DNA of 52,676 nt from a virus. The stretch is taken from IMG/VR virus record IMGVR_UViG_3300009551_000057, positions 1 to 52,676 of that record. The stretch is one strand, 5' to 3'. The notes under the pieces are model-generated. The model worked only from the letters and a program-made list of their open reading frames with translations, did no database searches and was not told the origin of the DNA. This document shows, piece after piece, positions 45,349 to 52,676 of this stretch (position 1 is its first letter; every line of letters starts with the position of its first letter). The translations under genes and the position numbers were made by a program.

Positions 45349-46092
45349 CGTCTGATTCTCCTTGGGTCTCGTTCTCGTTCTGGGTGGTAGTTGCAGTTCG
45401 GCGGCGAGAGCCGCCCTGACATCGTTGATGCTCGTTCCCTTGACGGCCGGGATGGACACCCCGCTCGTCTCCTTGCCCTCCCACGCAGAGAACTCGTATT
45501 CGGCGATCTTGGACTTTCCGTCAACCATCACCTTGTCGCCGGGCCAGCATTCGCAGCTGTCGCGGCTCAGTACATCGCACCCGTGCGCGGTGCAGAGCAC
45601 CGGGCCGAGCGGGCGCCAGCCGATGGAGAACCGGTCGAGCGTCCCGTCGAGCACAGAGATCGCGGCCTCGGGCTTGACCACTTCGATGGTCTGCTCGAAC
45701 GCCACGCGCGTCTTGGTCTCATCGACCAGCTGCGACCGCAGGATGGTGCCCTTGCGGTAGGTGTGATTGTAGGTGTTGTGGTCCATCAAGAACGGCTGGC
45801 TCGCGAACGTCCGCGCCTGTGGATCGAGATCGCCGCCGAGCCGCAGGAAGTTGGCGTTCGACACGCCGGGCTGCTGCTTGAACGTCCGCGCCGTGATGGT
45901 CAGCTGGGCGTGCTTGCCGCCGCGAATTTGGTCGATGAGCTCGTAGCGCTTCGCCTTGGCATCCAGGTCTCCGGGCTCCGAGCGCAACGACGTCAGGCCC
46001 TTGATGCCGTCGATTCCGATGTCGCCCAGGATGCCGCCGACGACGAAGTCGGAGCGGAGCGCCGTGATGATCTTGTTCTCGCCATCTCTCAT
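44818..46092 (-). CDS. Prohead protease fused to scaffold
   Basis: 424 residues. Residues about 60-170 are protease-like (PFLMDHNTYNHTYRKGTILR with His; FEQTIEVVKPEAAISVLDGT; LDRFSIGWRP), as in Mu gpI-type and HK97-type proteases. CTAHGCDVLSRDSCECWPG is an unusual Cys cluster. Residues about 250-424 are a helical scaffold (DQRVNALIERAYDDGRLRRG; RIARDGGIAELEAELAEME). An internal start at 45348 would release the scaffold alone. Overlaps the portal stop (ATGA). Confidence 0.8.
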   Translation of the reverse strand: MRDGENKIITALRSDFVVGGILGDIGIDGIKGLTSLRSEPGDLDAKAKRYELIDQIRGGKHAQLTITARTFKQQPGVSNANFLRLGGDLDPQARTFASQPFLMDHNTYNHTYRKGTILRSQLVDETKTRVAFEQTIEVVKPEAAISVLDGTLDRFSIGWRPLGPVLCTAHGCDVLSRDSCECWPGDKVMVDGKSKIAEYEFSAWEGKETSGVSIPAVKGTSINDVRAALAAELQLPPRTRTRPKENQTMKFARLAAALGLAALEDGDEDRALAAVESLRQRAVAADGVRAELVQAQTALRAATGAVLDQRVNALIERAYDDGRLRRGRDENGNPAPSLRETRLRRIARDGGIAELEAELAEMEPTIRLGGRAASLGVGEPARVPVGSFAPQDNPYLNDVAEQLGIKVEDMERYASGHLALDGGR

Positions 46093-47423
46093 TTTCGCTT
46101 GTCCTCTCTGGCGTGTCCGGGATCGGGCGGGTCGGTCGGGGAGAATTTCACCTCGTCGTCCGGACCGCTCGGCTCGCGAAGATTGAACTCCTCGTAAATC
46201 TGCGCCTTGGACAGCGGGACCGCCTGACCGAGGATCTCGAGGGTCTGGGCGCGCTGCAGCTCGTCGCGCGCGATCTTCATCTTGATGCGCGGTGGCGCCG
46301 CGCGGTCGAAGCCGTTCCACGCGACGAACGTCTGGCCGATGCTCTCGGAGAACGACGCTTCGAACCGCGTGGCATCGCGGCGCTTCATCTTGAACGCGCG
46401 CGACTCGTGCACCGTGGCGGCGTTGTAGCTGCCGGCTCCCGTCGAGCTCACGTCGGTGTTGAGCGTGCCGCCCGTGATGAGCATGGTCAGCTGCGCCGCG
46501 CAGATCTTCATGATCTGCGGGTAGACCGTCGAGGAATCCCCGCCGCGCGCGGTCTCCTTGATCACCATCTCGGTGAGGTTGGACAGGACTGCGTATCCGT
46601 CCTGTCCGATGGCCTTGACCGCATCCTCGAGAGCAGCGCGGGACGCGCCGCCGGAGCCCTCCTCGTAGTAGCCGATCGCCATCGGCATGCCGAACATGTC
46701 GGCGAAGATCTGAAACTGCTTGAACCCGGTCAGCGCGAACAGGATCCACCAGGCGCACGAGCGCATGAGCCCGGCCGCGAACGGGTTTCGATGGTAGTAG
46801 AACGTGCAGCTCCAGAGCCCGGCCGTGAGCTCGATGAGATCGAATGTCGACTTGTCGCCGTCGATGAGCCACAGCTCATGCGCGCGCGTCGCGGACGGGG
46901 CCGCGAACCGGCGTTGCGCGACCAGCTCGAAATCCGTCGGGATGATGAGTTTGTCGACGGAGTCCCACACCAGGTTGGTGCAGGCGTAGCCAAACGGAAC
47001 CGCGGTGAGCTGGTGCTCGATGTGCTTGCGAAAACAGCCGTTGCCCTGCAACACCTCGTTAAGGGCGTCGGCGGCGATTCGGCTCGGCTTGTCGTCGCGC
47101 CCGAGCGGCGGCAGCACGGCGAAGTCGCAGCCCGCCACATCCTCATTCCGCTCCGCGAACATGCCGCGCGCCTCCGGGTAGCGCTCGAGCAGGTCGTCGA
47201 ACATGTCCATCATCCGCGTCGGGGCGCCGTCCTCGGCGAGACGGTAGTAGGACAGCAGCGCCTCGACGGTCAGGCCGATCGCCGGGTGCGCGTTGAAGGT
47301 CTGCATCCCGCGAGGGTTATCGGCGGCCACCTGGCGGCGCAGCCTCGACGGGCCGAGCTCGCGCCCGTACTCGTCGAGGAGGGCCGGGACGCGCAGCTTG
47401 GGCCGCGACGTGAGCCTACTCAA
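46089..47423 (-). CDS. Portal protein (Mu gp29-like, DUF935)
   Basis: 444 residues from a TTG at 47423 that overlaps the terminase TGA; longer frames would run into the terminase gene. NPRGMQTFNAHPAIGLTVEA, MMDMFDDLLERYPEARGMFA and CDFAVLPPLGRDD are strong gp29/DUF935 marks, with later IFADMFGMPMAIGYYEEGSG and TDVSSTGAGSYNAATVH. It forms the head vertex ring. The Mu gpF-like minor head gene that normally follows is missing. Confidence 0.85.
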   Translation of the reverse strand: MSRLTSRPKLRVPALLDEYGRELGPSRLRRQVAADNPRGMQTFNAHPAIGLTVEALLSYYRLAEDGAPTRMMDMFDDLLERYPEARGMFAERNEDVAGCDFAVLPPLGRDDKPSRIAADALNEVLQGNGCFRKHIEHQLTAVPFGYACTNLVWDSVDKLIIPTDFELVAQRRFAAPSATRAHELWLIDGDKSTFDLIELTAGLWSCTFYYHRNPFAAGLMRSCAWWILFALTGFKQFQIFADMFGMPMAIGYYEEGSGGASRAALEDAVKAIGQDGYAVLSNLTEMVIKETARGGDSSTVYPQIMKICAAQLTMLITGGTLNTDVSSTGAGSYNAATVHESRAFKMKRRDATRFEASFSESIGQTFVAWNGFDRAAPPRIKMKIARDELQRAQTLEILGQAVPLSKAQIYEEFNLREPSGPDDEVKFSPTDPPDPGHAREDKRK

Positions 47424-49159
47424 AGGCCCCTCACCCGGCCACCACGCGGCCGGGCGTGCGCCGGCCGGAACGTTCCTGGCGCCTGAAGGGGCGCCAGTCC
47501 GTTTGGTTTGGTGGTCACGGGTGGGGTGGTGCCAGATCTGTAGATTCTTGGGAAGAGGCGAACGATCGGATAGCTTGCCGCGTCGCCCAGGTGGGCCGCT
47601 TCGTGCGTCCGGCTTGGCTTGCCGTGCACGGTCGGCCATTCCCGGATCGCCTTGCAGGTTCTCGGACAGCGGTCGGGATCCAGGAACAACCGGCGCTTGA
47701 GGTCGGCGTTTTCGATGAGCGACGTGAACGAGCGCGCGCGATCGATCACGTCAGGGTTCTTGCGCTGGAAGCGGCGAGACGGCGGAACGATGTGCGGGTA
47801 GCCGGACGAGCGAATGATGTCGAACGAGCCCTTGCCCTGCCAGGTCGGCGGTGGGCTATCCACTGAGCGGCGCCGTGTGTGCTGGTACTGTCCGGTCGCG
47901 TCCCCGACGAGCAGCGTCGTAGCGGGGTCGTATTCCTTGCGGAACAGCTCGACGCACAGCGCTTCCTCGTCACCGCCATCCAGTACGACCTCGTCGACAC
48001 CCCACACGACCACGGTTTCGTCATCGATCGCGCCAGTCCGGGGGGCGAAGACGCGATAGACGGGACCGCCGATGTGAGGATGAACCTGGAAATCCAGGCC
48101 GACGATGTTGATCAGGCCATCGCCTTCCTCGTGCATCTCGAGGAAGATGGACGTCACGTCCTCCCAGTTCGGATCATCCGGTCGCGGCATCGGCCGCTCG
48201 TTGCCGACGGGCGTCCGATCCCAGTTGTAGGCCACGTTCGTGGCGTCGCCGAGGAACTCGCCCAGGACCTCGATTCGGAATGTTCTCCGGTCAACCTCGG
48301 CGTGGAGCGCGAACAGCGAGTGCCGGTTGATGTGCGGGTTGTCGAGCGGATTGAAGTGGAAATAGACCGACTGACGCTTGCCGCGCTGCGCCTCCGCCGC
48401 GAAGTCAGCGACCCATTGCTGATCCTTTGCCTGGACAGGAGGATTGGCGCATACCAGAACCAGACCGGAATGGTCGGATATGGCACCGCGCGCCACCACG
48501 TAGACTCGGTGGGCTTGCTTCTGCCCTTCGTTGAGCAGGACGAAGTTGGCCTCGCCCTTCTTGATCGCGTCCGGATCGGCGCCGACGTAGGCGCTCTTGA
48601 GCATGATCGCCGACCCGTTGACGAGCTCCCATCCGTCGGCCTGGGTCTCCCGGGAGACCCAGCGCGGATCCAACAGGACCGACATGTAGCGCCGGACCTC
48701 GTCGTGATCCTCGTCGGTCGGGTTCACGATCCAAACGATCGACCCCGGAAACTGGATCGCGTAGATCGCGCAAAACACGTTCGCGAGCCAGGTCTTGCCC
48801 GCGCGGCGCCCGCCGGCGAGCATCGCCGAGTACGCCTCGTCCGGGTTCGTGGATACGATCTCGTCTTCGTCGCTCGGCGGAGGCGGCGGATCGTTGCGGC
48901 GGCCGGCATGGACGCCGAGCCATGTACGGAACCACCGCACGGCCGCGACCTGGCCGGGGTGCGGCTGCACGGTGACCGCGGTGACCGCGTCGCCGTCGTA
49001 GTCCCCGAGCAAGTTGTCCCACAGGCCGCCGACGGACAGGACGATTTCGCCATCGACCTCGATGTCGAGCCGCATGTCGACGAGCGCATCGCCGTCGCGC
49101 GTCCGCTCGCGCCGGATGCGCTCGATGATCTCCGCCTCGGTCTGGCGAGATCTAGCCAT
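47420..49159 (-). CDS. terL: Terminase large subunit
   Basis: 579 residues. ATPase: Walker A AGGRRAGKT (115-123) and Walker B FVLLNE (206-211), where Asn precedes the catalytic Glu in place of the usual Asp. Nuclease: acidic residues in IVGLDFQ (Asp356), LLVGDATG (Asp419) and HLGDAASY (Asp525). The last 45 residues are a Pro/Arg-rich extension. It translocates DNA into the capsid and cuts it. Confidence 0.9.
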   Translation of the reverse strand: MARSRQTEAEIIERIRRERTRDGDALVDMRLDIEVDGEIVLSVGGLWDNLLGDYDGDAVTAVTVQPHPGQVAAVRWFRTWLGVHAGRRNDPPPPPSDEDEIVSTNPDEAYSAMLAGGRRAGKTWLANVFCAIYAIQFPGSIVWIVNPTDEDHDEVRRYMSVLLDPRWVSRETQADGWELVNGSAIMLKSAYVGADPDAIKKGEANFVLLNEGQKQAHRVYVVARGAISDHSGLVLVCANPPVQAKDQQWVADFAAEAQRGKRQSVYFHFNPLDNPHINRHSLFALHAEVDRRTFRIEVLGEFLGDATNVAYNWDRTPVGNERPMPRPDDPNWEDVTSIFLEMHEEGDGLINIVGLDFQVHPHIGGPVYRVFAPRTGAIDDETVVVWGVDEVVLDGGDEEALCVELFRKEYDPATTLLVGDATGQYQHTRRRSVDSPPPTWQGKGSFDIIRSSGYPHIVPPSRRFQRKNPDVIDRARSFTSLIENADLKRRLFLDPDRCPRTCKAIREWPTVHGKPSRTHEAAHLGDAASYPIVRLFPRIYRSGTTPPVTTKPNGLAPLQAPGTFRPAHARPRGGRVRGL

Positions 49160-49607
49160 CGCGGCGGATGGGGATCACTTTCGCGCCCTCGGGGGCGGGC
49201 GGGCGCGGCTCCGACTTGGCCGCCGCCTTGGCCCGCTTGCGGTCCTCGATTTGGCGCTGGTGTTCCCGGATGAGCCGTGTAGCGTCGTAGCGCATCGCGT
49301 CGGTCGTGTGCTTGGCCGCCGAGTCAAGGATGGCGCGGATCTCCTTGCGCCGGGTCGCGTTGCTGAGGCCCACCTCCATCATGGTCTCGTACGCCTGGCG
49401 CATCAGGAGTTCGCGCGCCCAGGATGATGCCTGCATCGGATCGGCTGGAGGTGGGCCGAGGGCCGCCATGCTCTCGGGGACCGGCTCAGGCCTGTCGCGG
49501 ATGGACGCCGGGGCCCTTGGCTTCGCCGGGGCGGAGGGCGGAGCGGAGCCGAAGTCGTCGGCGTCTTCGCTCTCAGCGCCGGGCGGTAGGCGTGATCTCC
49601 TGGGCAC
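49152..49607 (-). CDS. Putative terminase small subunit
   Basis: About 151 residues from a GTG at 49607; an ATG at 49694 would overlap the previous gene by 122 bases and is less likely. A Pro/Ala/Ser-rich N-terminal tail is followed by a helical core (ARELLMRQAYETMMEVGLSN; HTTDAMRYDATRLIREHQRQ) and a basic end. Identified mainly by position before TerL; no sequence match claimed. Confidence 0.55.
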   Translation of the reverse strand: MPRRSRLPPGAESEDADDFGSAPPSAPAKPRAPASIRDRPEPVPESMAALGPPPADPMQASSWARELLMRQAYETMMEVGLSNATRRKEIRAILDSAAKHTTDAMRYDATRLIREHQRQIEDRKRAKAAAKSEPRPPAPEGAKVIPIRRDG

Positions 49608-49830
49608 CTTCGAATTCTTCGGCGGTTTCTTCCCAGTCCGCAAGTCCCTCGGCGAACCGGGCGACGTACACCAATCCTGTCTCTCCCAGCGCATCGAGGA
49701 CCCGATCCAGTCGCCGGAGATCGGCCGAGTTCAGTCGATTGACCAGCAATACCACTCTGTTACGTATGCGCTGGATTTCCTCGACCGCATTAACGACCGC
49801 TTGCGCCCCGGGCGGTACCGGATGGCTCAC
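49573..49830 (-). CDS. Hypothetical helical protein
   Basis: 85 residues, GTG overlapping the upstream stop (GTGA). Helical (AQAVVNAVEEIQRIRNRVVL; RRLDRVLDALGETGLVYVAR) with an acidic C-terminus. A small packaging or regulatory accessory protein is possible. Not recognised. Confidence 0.65.
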   Translation of the reverse strand: MSHPVPPGAQAVVNAVEEIQRIRNRVVLLVNRLNSADLRRLDRVLDALGETGLVYVARFAEGLADWEETAEEFEGAQEITPTARR

Positions 49831-50066
49831 AGGCCGCGCTTCTTTTTGCTGCGCTCCCGCTGATACAGCGCGCACACCTCGGCATGCAGCCGCCTTGCGG
49901 GCATCGCCGGCCCGGATTTCCCGGCCTGGACCACTGAGATAACCTCGGACTCCAGCGTGACCAGGGAGCTCCCGATCCGGGCGATCTGCACCGATCGTTT
50001 GCAGTCCCGGCAAGTAGCTCGCCCCCCGGATGACAGCGAGCTCGGCGGCATCATGGACATGGTCAC
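49827..50066 (-). CDS. Small Cys-pair protein
   Basis: 79 residues. RATCRDCKRSVQIARIG and a later Cys (AEVCALYQRERSKKKRG) could form part of a zinc site; the tail is strongly basic. Clear start at 50066 followed by GTGA coupling. Unknown function. Confidence 0.6.
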   Translation of the reverse strand: MTMSMMPPSSLSSGGRATCRDCKRSVQIARIGSSLVTLESEVISVVQAGKSGPAMPARRLHAEVCALYQRERSKKKRGL

Positions 50067-50085
50067 CTCTTGACCGGAGACCGTA

Positions 50086-50571
50086 TCACGGATTGCCGGG
50101 GGCGTCGAAATCCTCGAAGTCCGCGTCCCCCTCGGGCGGGTCGGGATCCTCCCCCGCGGGCTGCGGATCGCCTTCGGGGATGTTCCCCTTCGCGTCGAGG
50201 AAGCTCTCCTGGAGCTCCTCGGCGGTCGCCGTGCGCGGGTCGCCGACGTATTCGCCCGTCTCCTTGACGATCCGAACGACCTCGTTGCCCCGCGTGAGCC
50301 AGTCCTGCACGGTCATGTCGGCGCGGCGGACCTTTCCGCGGTCGACACGCCGGCATTCGGAGATCTTGGCGTCGATCTCGGCGATCTCGGCCTTGAGCGC
50401 CTTGGACGCCTGGCTCGCGAGATCGATCTTGCGCTCCTTTTCGTCGAGCAGCGACATGATCTGATCGCGGTTCTCGTCGATCTCAGGGACCGTTAGCCTA
50501 CGATCCACTGTTTGCTTGCGCTCGCCGAGCATGCGAACCAAATCTCCGGTCTTCTTTTCTTTCTTGCTCAC
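50086..50571 (-). CDS. Coiled-coil protein
   Basis: 161 residues. A central coiled coil (LDEKERKIDLASQASKALKA, IAEIDAKISECR) and a helix-rich region (WLTRGNEVVRIVKETGEYVG), then an acidic Pro-rich tail. It overlaps the upstream gene's stop (ATGA). Not recognised. Confidence 0.65.
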   Translation of the reverse strand: MSKKEKKTGDLVRMLGERKQTVDRRLTVPEIDENRDQIMSLLDEKERKIDLASQASKALKAEIAEIDAKISECRRVDRGKVRRADMTVQDWLTRGNEVVRIVKETGEYVGDPRTATAEELQESFLDAKGNIPEGDPQPAGEDPDPPEGDADFEDFDAPGNP

Positions 50572-50972
50572 ATCAGCCTCTTTCGTTGTAGTGGATCGAC
50601 CACGTCGACACGTGTATCGGCGCGGTTGTCGCTGTTCCAGCGGGGGTCACTAACGCTCGACACGCCGGTTTCCGACGGAAATACGGTCGGAACCGAATCC
50701 TGGGTGTCGGTCCAATCATCGATCAGCGCCACGAACGTCCACCGCTCACCGACTCGGGTGATACGTCCGCGTTCCCCTGTTCCTACTGTGACGATCTCGC
50801 CGACATGCTGGTCGCCCAGAACCATCTTGCAGCCGAACAGCGGTCCGCCCGGGCGCCACACATGCCCGACGCCATCGCAGCGTCGGCACATCGACCACGG
50901 ATCGGCCGAGTTGCGGCCGACGCCGGTGCAGTCGGGGCAGAACATCTGAGCCGGGCAGAGGTTCAACGCCAC
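50568..50972 (-). CDS. DnaJ-type zinc protein
   Basis: 134 residues from GTG 50972 (TTG 50966 or ATG 50945 are alternatives). CPDCTGVGRN and CRRCDGVGHV give two CxxCxGxG motifs, the DnaJ central zinc module, followed by an SH3-like strand region (HVGEIVTVGTGERGRITRVG). Probably an adaptor or chaperone-like protein of unknown target. Confidence 0.65.
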   Translation of the reverse strand: MALNLCPAQMFCPDCTGVGRNSADPWSMCRRCDGVGHVWRPGGPLFGCKMVLGDQHVGEIVTVGTGERGRITRVGERWTFVALIDDWTDTQDSVPTVFPSETGVSSVSDPRWNSDNRADTRVDVVDPLQRKRLM

Positions 50973-51217
50973 TCCAGGATGTAGTGACGCTCGCGCGGCT
51001 CGCCCCAGCGCAGCGCATACGCGCGCTGACCGCCGATCTTCATCGATCGCTTGCGGTCGGCGTCCATCCCAAGGTGCTTTTTGCACTTCTTGGCGGGCTT
51101 CCCGATGCGGTTGATGGCCACCGGCTGGTCGCACGTGTCGCATAGGCCATTCGCACTGTGACGCGCGCGTAGCTTCCTCTTGGCCTTGGATGACGCTTTT
51201 CTCTCCTGGGGGGTCAT
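50963..51217 (-). CDS. Small zinc-ribbon-like basic protein
   Basis: 84 residues, basic N-terminus (RKASSKAKRKLRARHSANGL) then CDTCDQPVAINRIGKPAKKC and KKH, a CxxC-x14-C-x2-H metal site common in small phage proteins. ATGA coupling on its upstream side. Confidence 0.7.
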   Translation of the reverse strand: MTPQERKASSKAKRKLRARHSANGLCDTCDQPVAINRIGKPAKKCKKHLGMDADRKRSMKIGGQRAYALRWGEPRERHYILEWR

Positions 51218-51408
51218 GGAAGGAGTTCTACCTCATACACGAGCATGTTGGTGTCAAATCCTGGCACCGGAGACGCGCAACTCCTGTCCGCGTCAAGCCG
51301 GCAGGATTCGGCAGGGCGGACGGTGGCGCCTTGCTCGTCGATTTCGATCAGGAGAACGCGGCTCTTGACTCCGGGCGGGTTACTGATGACGAGTCGGATC
51401 GTTATCAT
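51214..51408 (-). CDS. Hypothetical small beta-rich protein
   Basis: 64 residues made mostly of short strands (ITIRLVISNPPGVKSRVLLI; NMLVYEVELLP). Overlaps both neighbours by four bases. Not recognised. Confidence 0.6.
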   Translation of the reverse strand: MITIRLVISNPPGVKSRVLLIEIDEQGATVRPAESCRLDADRSCASPVPGFDTNMLVYEVELLP

Positions 51409-51896
51409 CGCTTGGCCCCATCGTCATCGACGAGCCTGGATATCGAGATCCAGGCACCCTCTCTGCCGGGTTCGGCGTACAGCTTCTTGTGACCGGAGAT
51501 CGCGATCCGGCTGTCGTCATCGAACACGATGCCGGTCAGGTCGTCCTCAGTCGACCGCAGCAGCTTGGACCCGTCGGGCTTGCTGATGTGGTACTTCGGC
51601 GCGTCCCCGCGGACGGCCCCGGCGAACTCGCCCTTCACTACGAAGTGTTTCCGCGGACGAGCCATGTAAAAGAGCACGTGGATCATCAGCGGCTCGTTGA
51701 TGAACATCAGGCGATCGGGATATCCGGCCGCGGCCATCGCGGCTGCCGCGGCGGTGCGCACAGCTCCGGTCCACGACGCGAGCTTGTCGCGGTTGATGGC
51801 GGACCCCGCGGGCATCGCGCCTTTGCCGGTTCCTTTGTAGCTGCCCTTTGGGGCCGGCTCACCCCGGACCCAGATCTTGATCTCTTTCCTGTCCAT
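51405..51896 (-). CDS. RusA-like Holliday junction resolvase
   Basis: 163 residues. IWVRGEPAPKGSYKGTGKG, a variable centre, ARPRKHFVVKGE, KYHISKPDGSKLLRSTEDDL and IVFDDDSRIAISGHKKLY are the ordered motifs of RusA; the conserved Asp residues in EDDL and FDDD form the metal site. It resolves branched DNA before packaging, consistent with the RecT/exonuclease module. Overlaps the HTH gene by 38 bases. Confidence 0.85.
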   Translation of the reverse strand: MDRKEIKIWVRGEPAPKGSYKGTGKGAMPAGSAINRDKLASWTGAVRTAAAAAMAAAGYPDRLMFINEPLMIHVLFYMARPRKHFVVKGEFAGAVRGDAPKYHISKPDGSKLLRSTEDDLTGIVFDDDSRIAISGHKKLYAEPGREGAWISISRLVDDDGAKR

Positions 51897-52413
51897 GATT
51901 GGATAGCCTATCGTGCAGCGCTGACAGACCGGAAATAACTTGCGGGCCGCTCTCCCAGGGCGGCAGCCCGAGGACCTCCAGCGCCGCGCAGAGCTCGCAC
52001 GGGGGCGCGCCCGGTTGGCGGTCGCAGCTGCACAGCGCATCCGGCGGCTCGATGCTGACGAGCAGGGTCAGCACTTCGACCAGGGAGCGTTGCATGCGAT
52101 CGTGTCGGCGGGCCTTGTCGCGCTGCTCGTTCTTGGCCCGCCAGCGATCGCTGTTCCGTGCGTTGAACGGCGAAGCCGGCAGCATGTGCCACGCCGCGAT
52201 CAGTTCGGCGGCGGTCGGCGTGGTCGCGTCGGACAGCGCGAACATCCGAACCAGGCGATTTACGCGCTCGAGCGACATGACCTTGTGCCCGGTCAGCTCG
52301 GCGTTCGCGTAGCTATTAGGCAAAACTCCTATGGCCTTGGCTACCTCCTTGCGGGTCATGCCGGACGCCTCTCTGGCCTGACGGAGAATCATCGGAAACG
52401 AGCGATCTTTCAT
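51859..52413 (-). CDS. HTH transcription regulator (Cro/C1 type)
   Basis: 184 residues. Residues about 7-60 are an HTH_3 domain: ILRQAREASGMTRKEVAKAI, recognition helix around NSYANAELTGHK and ERVNRLVRMFAL. No LexA/S24 cleavage domain, so not a classical C1. The C-terminal half is helical with a Cys cluster (CSCDRQPGAPPCELC). Its upstream DNA carries long inverted repeats. It heads the leftward late block and may regulate itself or lysogeny. Confidence 0.8.
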   Translation of the reverse strand: MKDRSFPMILRQAREASGMTRKEVAKAIGVLPNSYANAELTGHKVMSLERVNRLVRMFALSDATTPTAAELIAAWHMLPASPFNARNSDRWRAKNEQRDKARRHDRMQRSLVEVLTLLVSIEPPDALCSCDRQPGAPPCELCAALEVLGLPPWESGPQVISGLSALHDRLSNHGQERDQDLGPG

Positions 52414-52419
52414 GTGTCG

Positions 52420-52472
52420 TTCACCATGGGTATGGGGATGAATATTTTCTCCTCCACTATACCCATGGTGAA
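52420..52472. promoter_or_regulatory. Inverted operator pair upstream of the HTH gene
   Basis: TTCACCATGGGTAT (52420-52433) and its exact reverse complement ATACCCATGGTGAA (52459-52472) flank 25 bases of AT-rich DNA that includes AATATTTT. Each arm contains CCATGG. Perfect 14-base arms at this position are best read as operator sites for the HTH protein starting at 52413. No clear promoter pair could be assigned. Confidence 0.7.
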
Positions 52473-52676
52473 GACGGAGGAGGCGTTTTCATCTAGCGCA
52501 TGTACATTTTTTTCATGTGTTTCTGCACAGCCTTCATCTGTTCACTCCCCCTCTCACCCCTCACAGAGTGAGGGTGAGAGAGGGGGGAGGGGTGATGGAG
52601 GAGACCCACACAGCAATTGTGTAGGTCGGTCCATGTCGCATTGGCATGACCAATTTTTGCGAAACCAACGCCCGAG
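52473..52676. other. Right non-coding end
   Basis: About 200 bases without a convincing gene. It holds the C/G-rich stem-loop, T-rich stretches, and ATTGG-CATGA-CCAAT (52640-52654) followed by TTTT, which resembles a weak terminator on the plus strand. Together with bases 1-471 this would form one non-coding control region if the molecule is circular. Confidence 0.45.
52546..52592. repeat. Large C/G-tract stem-loop near right end
   Basis: CCCCCTCTCACCCCTCAC and GTGAGGGTGAGAGAGGGGGG form a long imperfect stem around a 3-base loop, with bulges in the C and G runs. It lies in non-coding DNA beyond the operator pair; could be a terminator of opposing transcription, a packaging or attachment site, or an origin structure. 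Confidence 0.5.

Noticed and set aside
46113-49273. Long plus-strand open frames opposite the portal and terminase genes
   Set aside because: Composition is that of GC-rich shadow frames, with no motifs; the minus strand encodes clear portal and TerL proteins.
1-52676. Identical CCCGAG at both window ends as a terminal repeat
   Set aside because: Six bases is too short to separate from chance; circularity is instead suggested only by gene layout.
1-52676. tRNA, rRNA or CRISPR array
   Set aside because: No cloverleaf-like stretch with a plausible anticodon arm, no rRNA-like sequence, and no regularly spaced identical repeats with variable spacers were seen; a tRNAscan-SE run would be decisive.

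Overview
The window looks like the complete or near-complete genome of a high-GC tailed phage (or prophage) with a contractile tail and Mu-type virion genes. No MuA/MuB transposase, integrase, tRNA, rRNA or CRISPR array was recognised. Two unrelated reading blocks carry lipoprotein signals with Asp/Pro/Ala-rich linkers, and one small gene has a lanthipeptide-type leader. Both are styles I associate with Myxococcota (Polyangia, Haliangium-like hosts), so a phage of that group is my best guess; this is inference. About 730 bases of non-coding DNA span the two window ends, between a leftward HTH gene and the rightward early genes. This is what a circular or circularly permuted genome opened in its control region would look like.

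Layout. 1-471: control region with palindromes and short repeats. 472-12386: about 29 small rightward early genes, mostly unrecognised. They form clusters of overlapping genes (ATGA, GTGA, TGATG or TAATG junctions), and most clusters are preceded by a hairpin-rich leader of a recurring design. Recognisable members are a DUF1643 protein, a zinc-knuckle/HTH protein and several Cys-pair mini-proteins. 12464-15320: a cargo-like locus with a 745-residue secreted lipoprotein, a RiPP (lanthipeptide-like) precursor overlapping its stop, and a small protein of unknown function. 15317-18382 (minus): recombination module with a RecT-like annealing protein, a possible ribbon-helix-helix protein, a DUF4406/deoxyribosyltransferase-like protein and a PD-(D/E)XK exonuclease. 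18445-22736 (plus): a strong promoter, a winged-helix protein, a primase, a RecA-fold helicase and a PAPS-reductase-like PP-loop protein. 22738-24814: small genes around a second regulatory switch.

24811-52413 (minus) is one long leftward late block. Read in its direction of transcription it runs: HTH regulator, small Zn-binding proteins, RusA resolvase, putative TerS, TerL, Mu gp29-like portal, protease with a nested scaffold, decoration protein, gpT-like capsid, gp35/gp36/gpG/gp37/gp38-like connectors, sheath, tube, tail assembly chaperone with a -1 frameshift site, tape measure, gpN, gpP, gp45, a glycine-rich adhesin, gp46, gp47, gp48 fused to beta-sandwich domains, a tail-module lipoprotein, then a lysis cassette (XhlA-like protein, Rz with overlapping Rz1, holin, GH25 lysozyme).

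The signals most worth following are the covarying hairpin leader family, the orphan lanthipeptide-like precursor beside a large lipoprotein, the lipoprotein inside the tail operon with a 32-base perfect palindrome in its coding sequence, the GAC/GCC/GTC tract that may fuse two genes, and the Gly-rich adhesin placed between baseplate genes.
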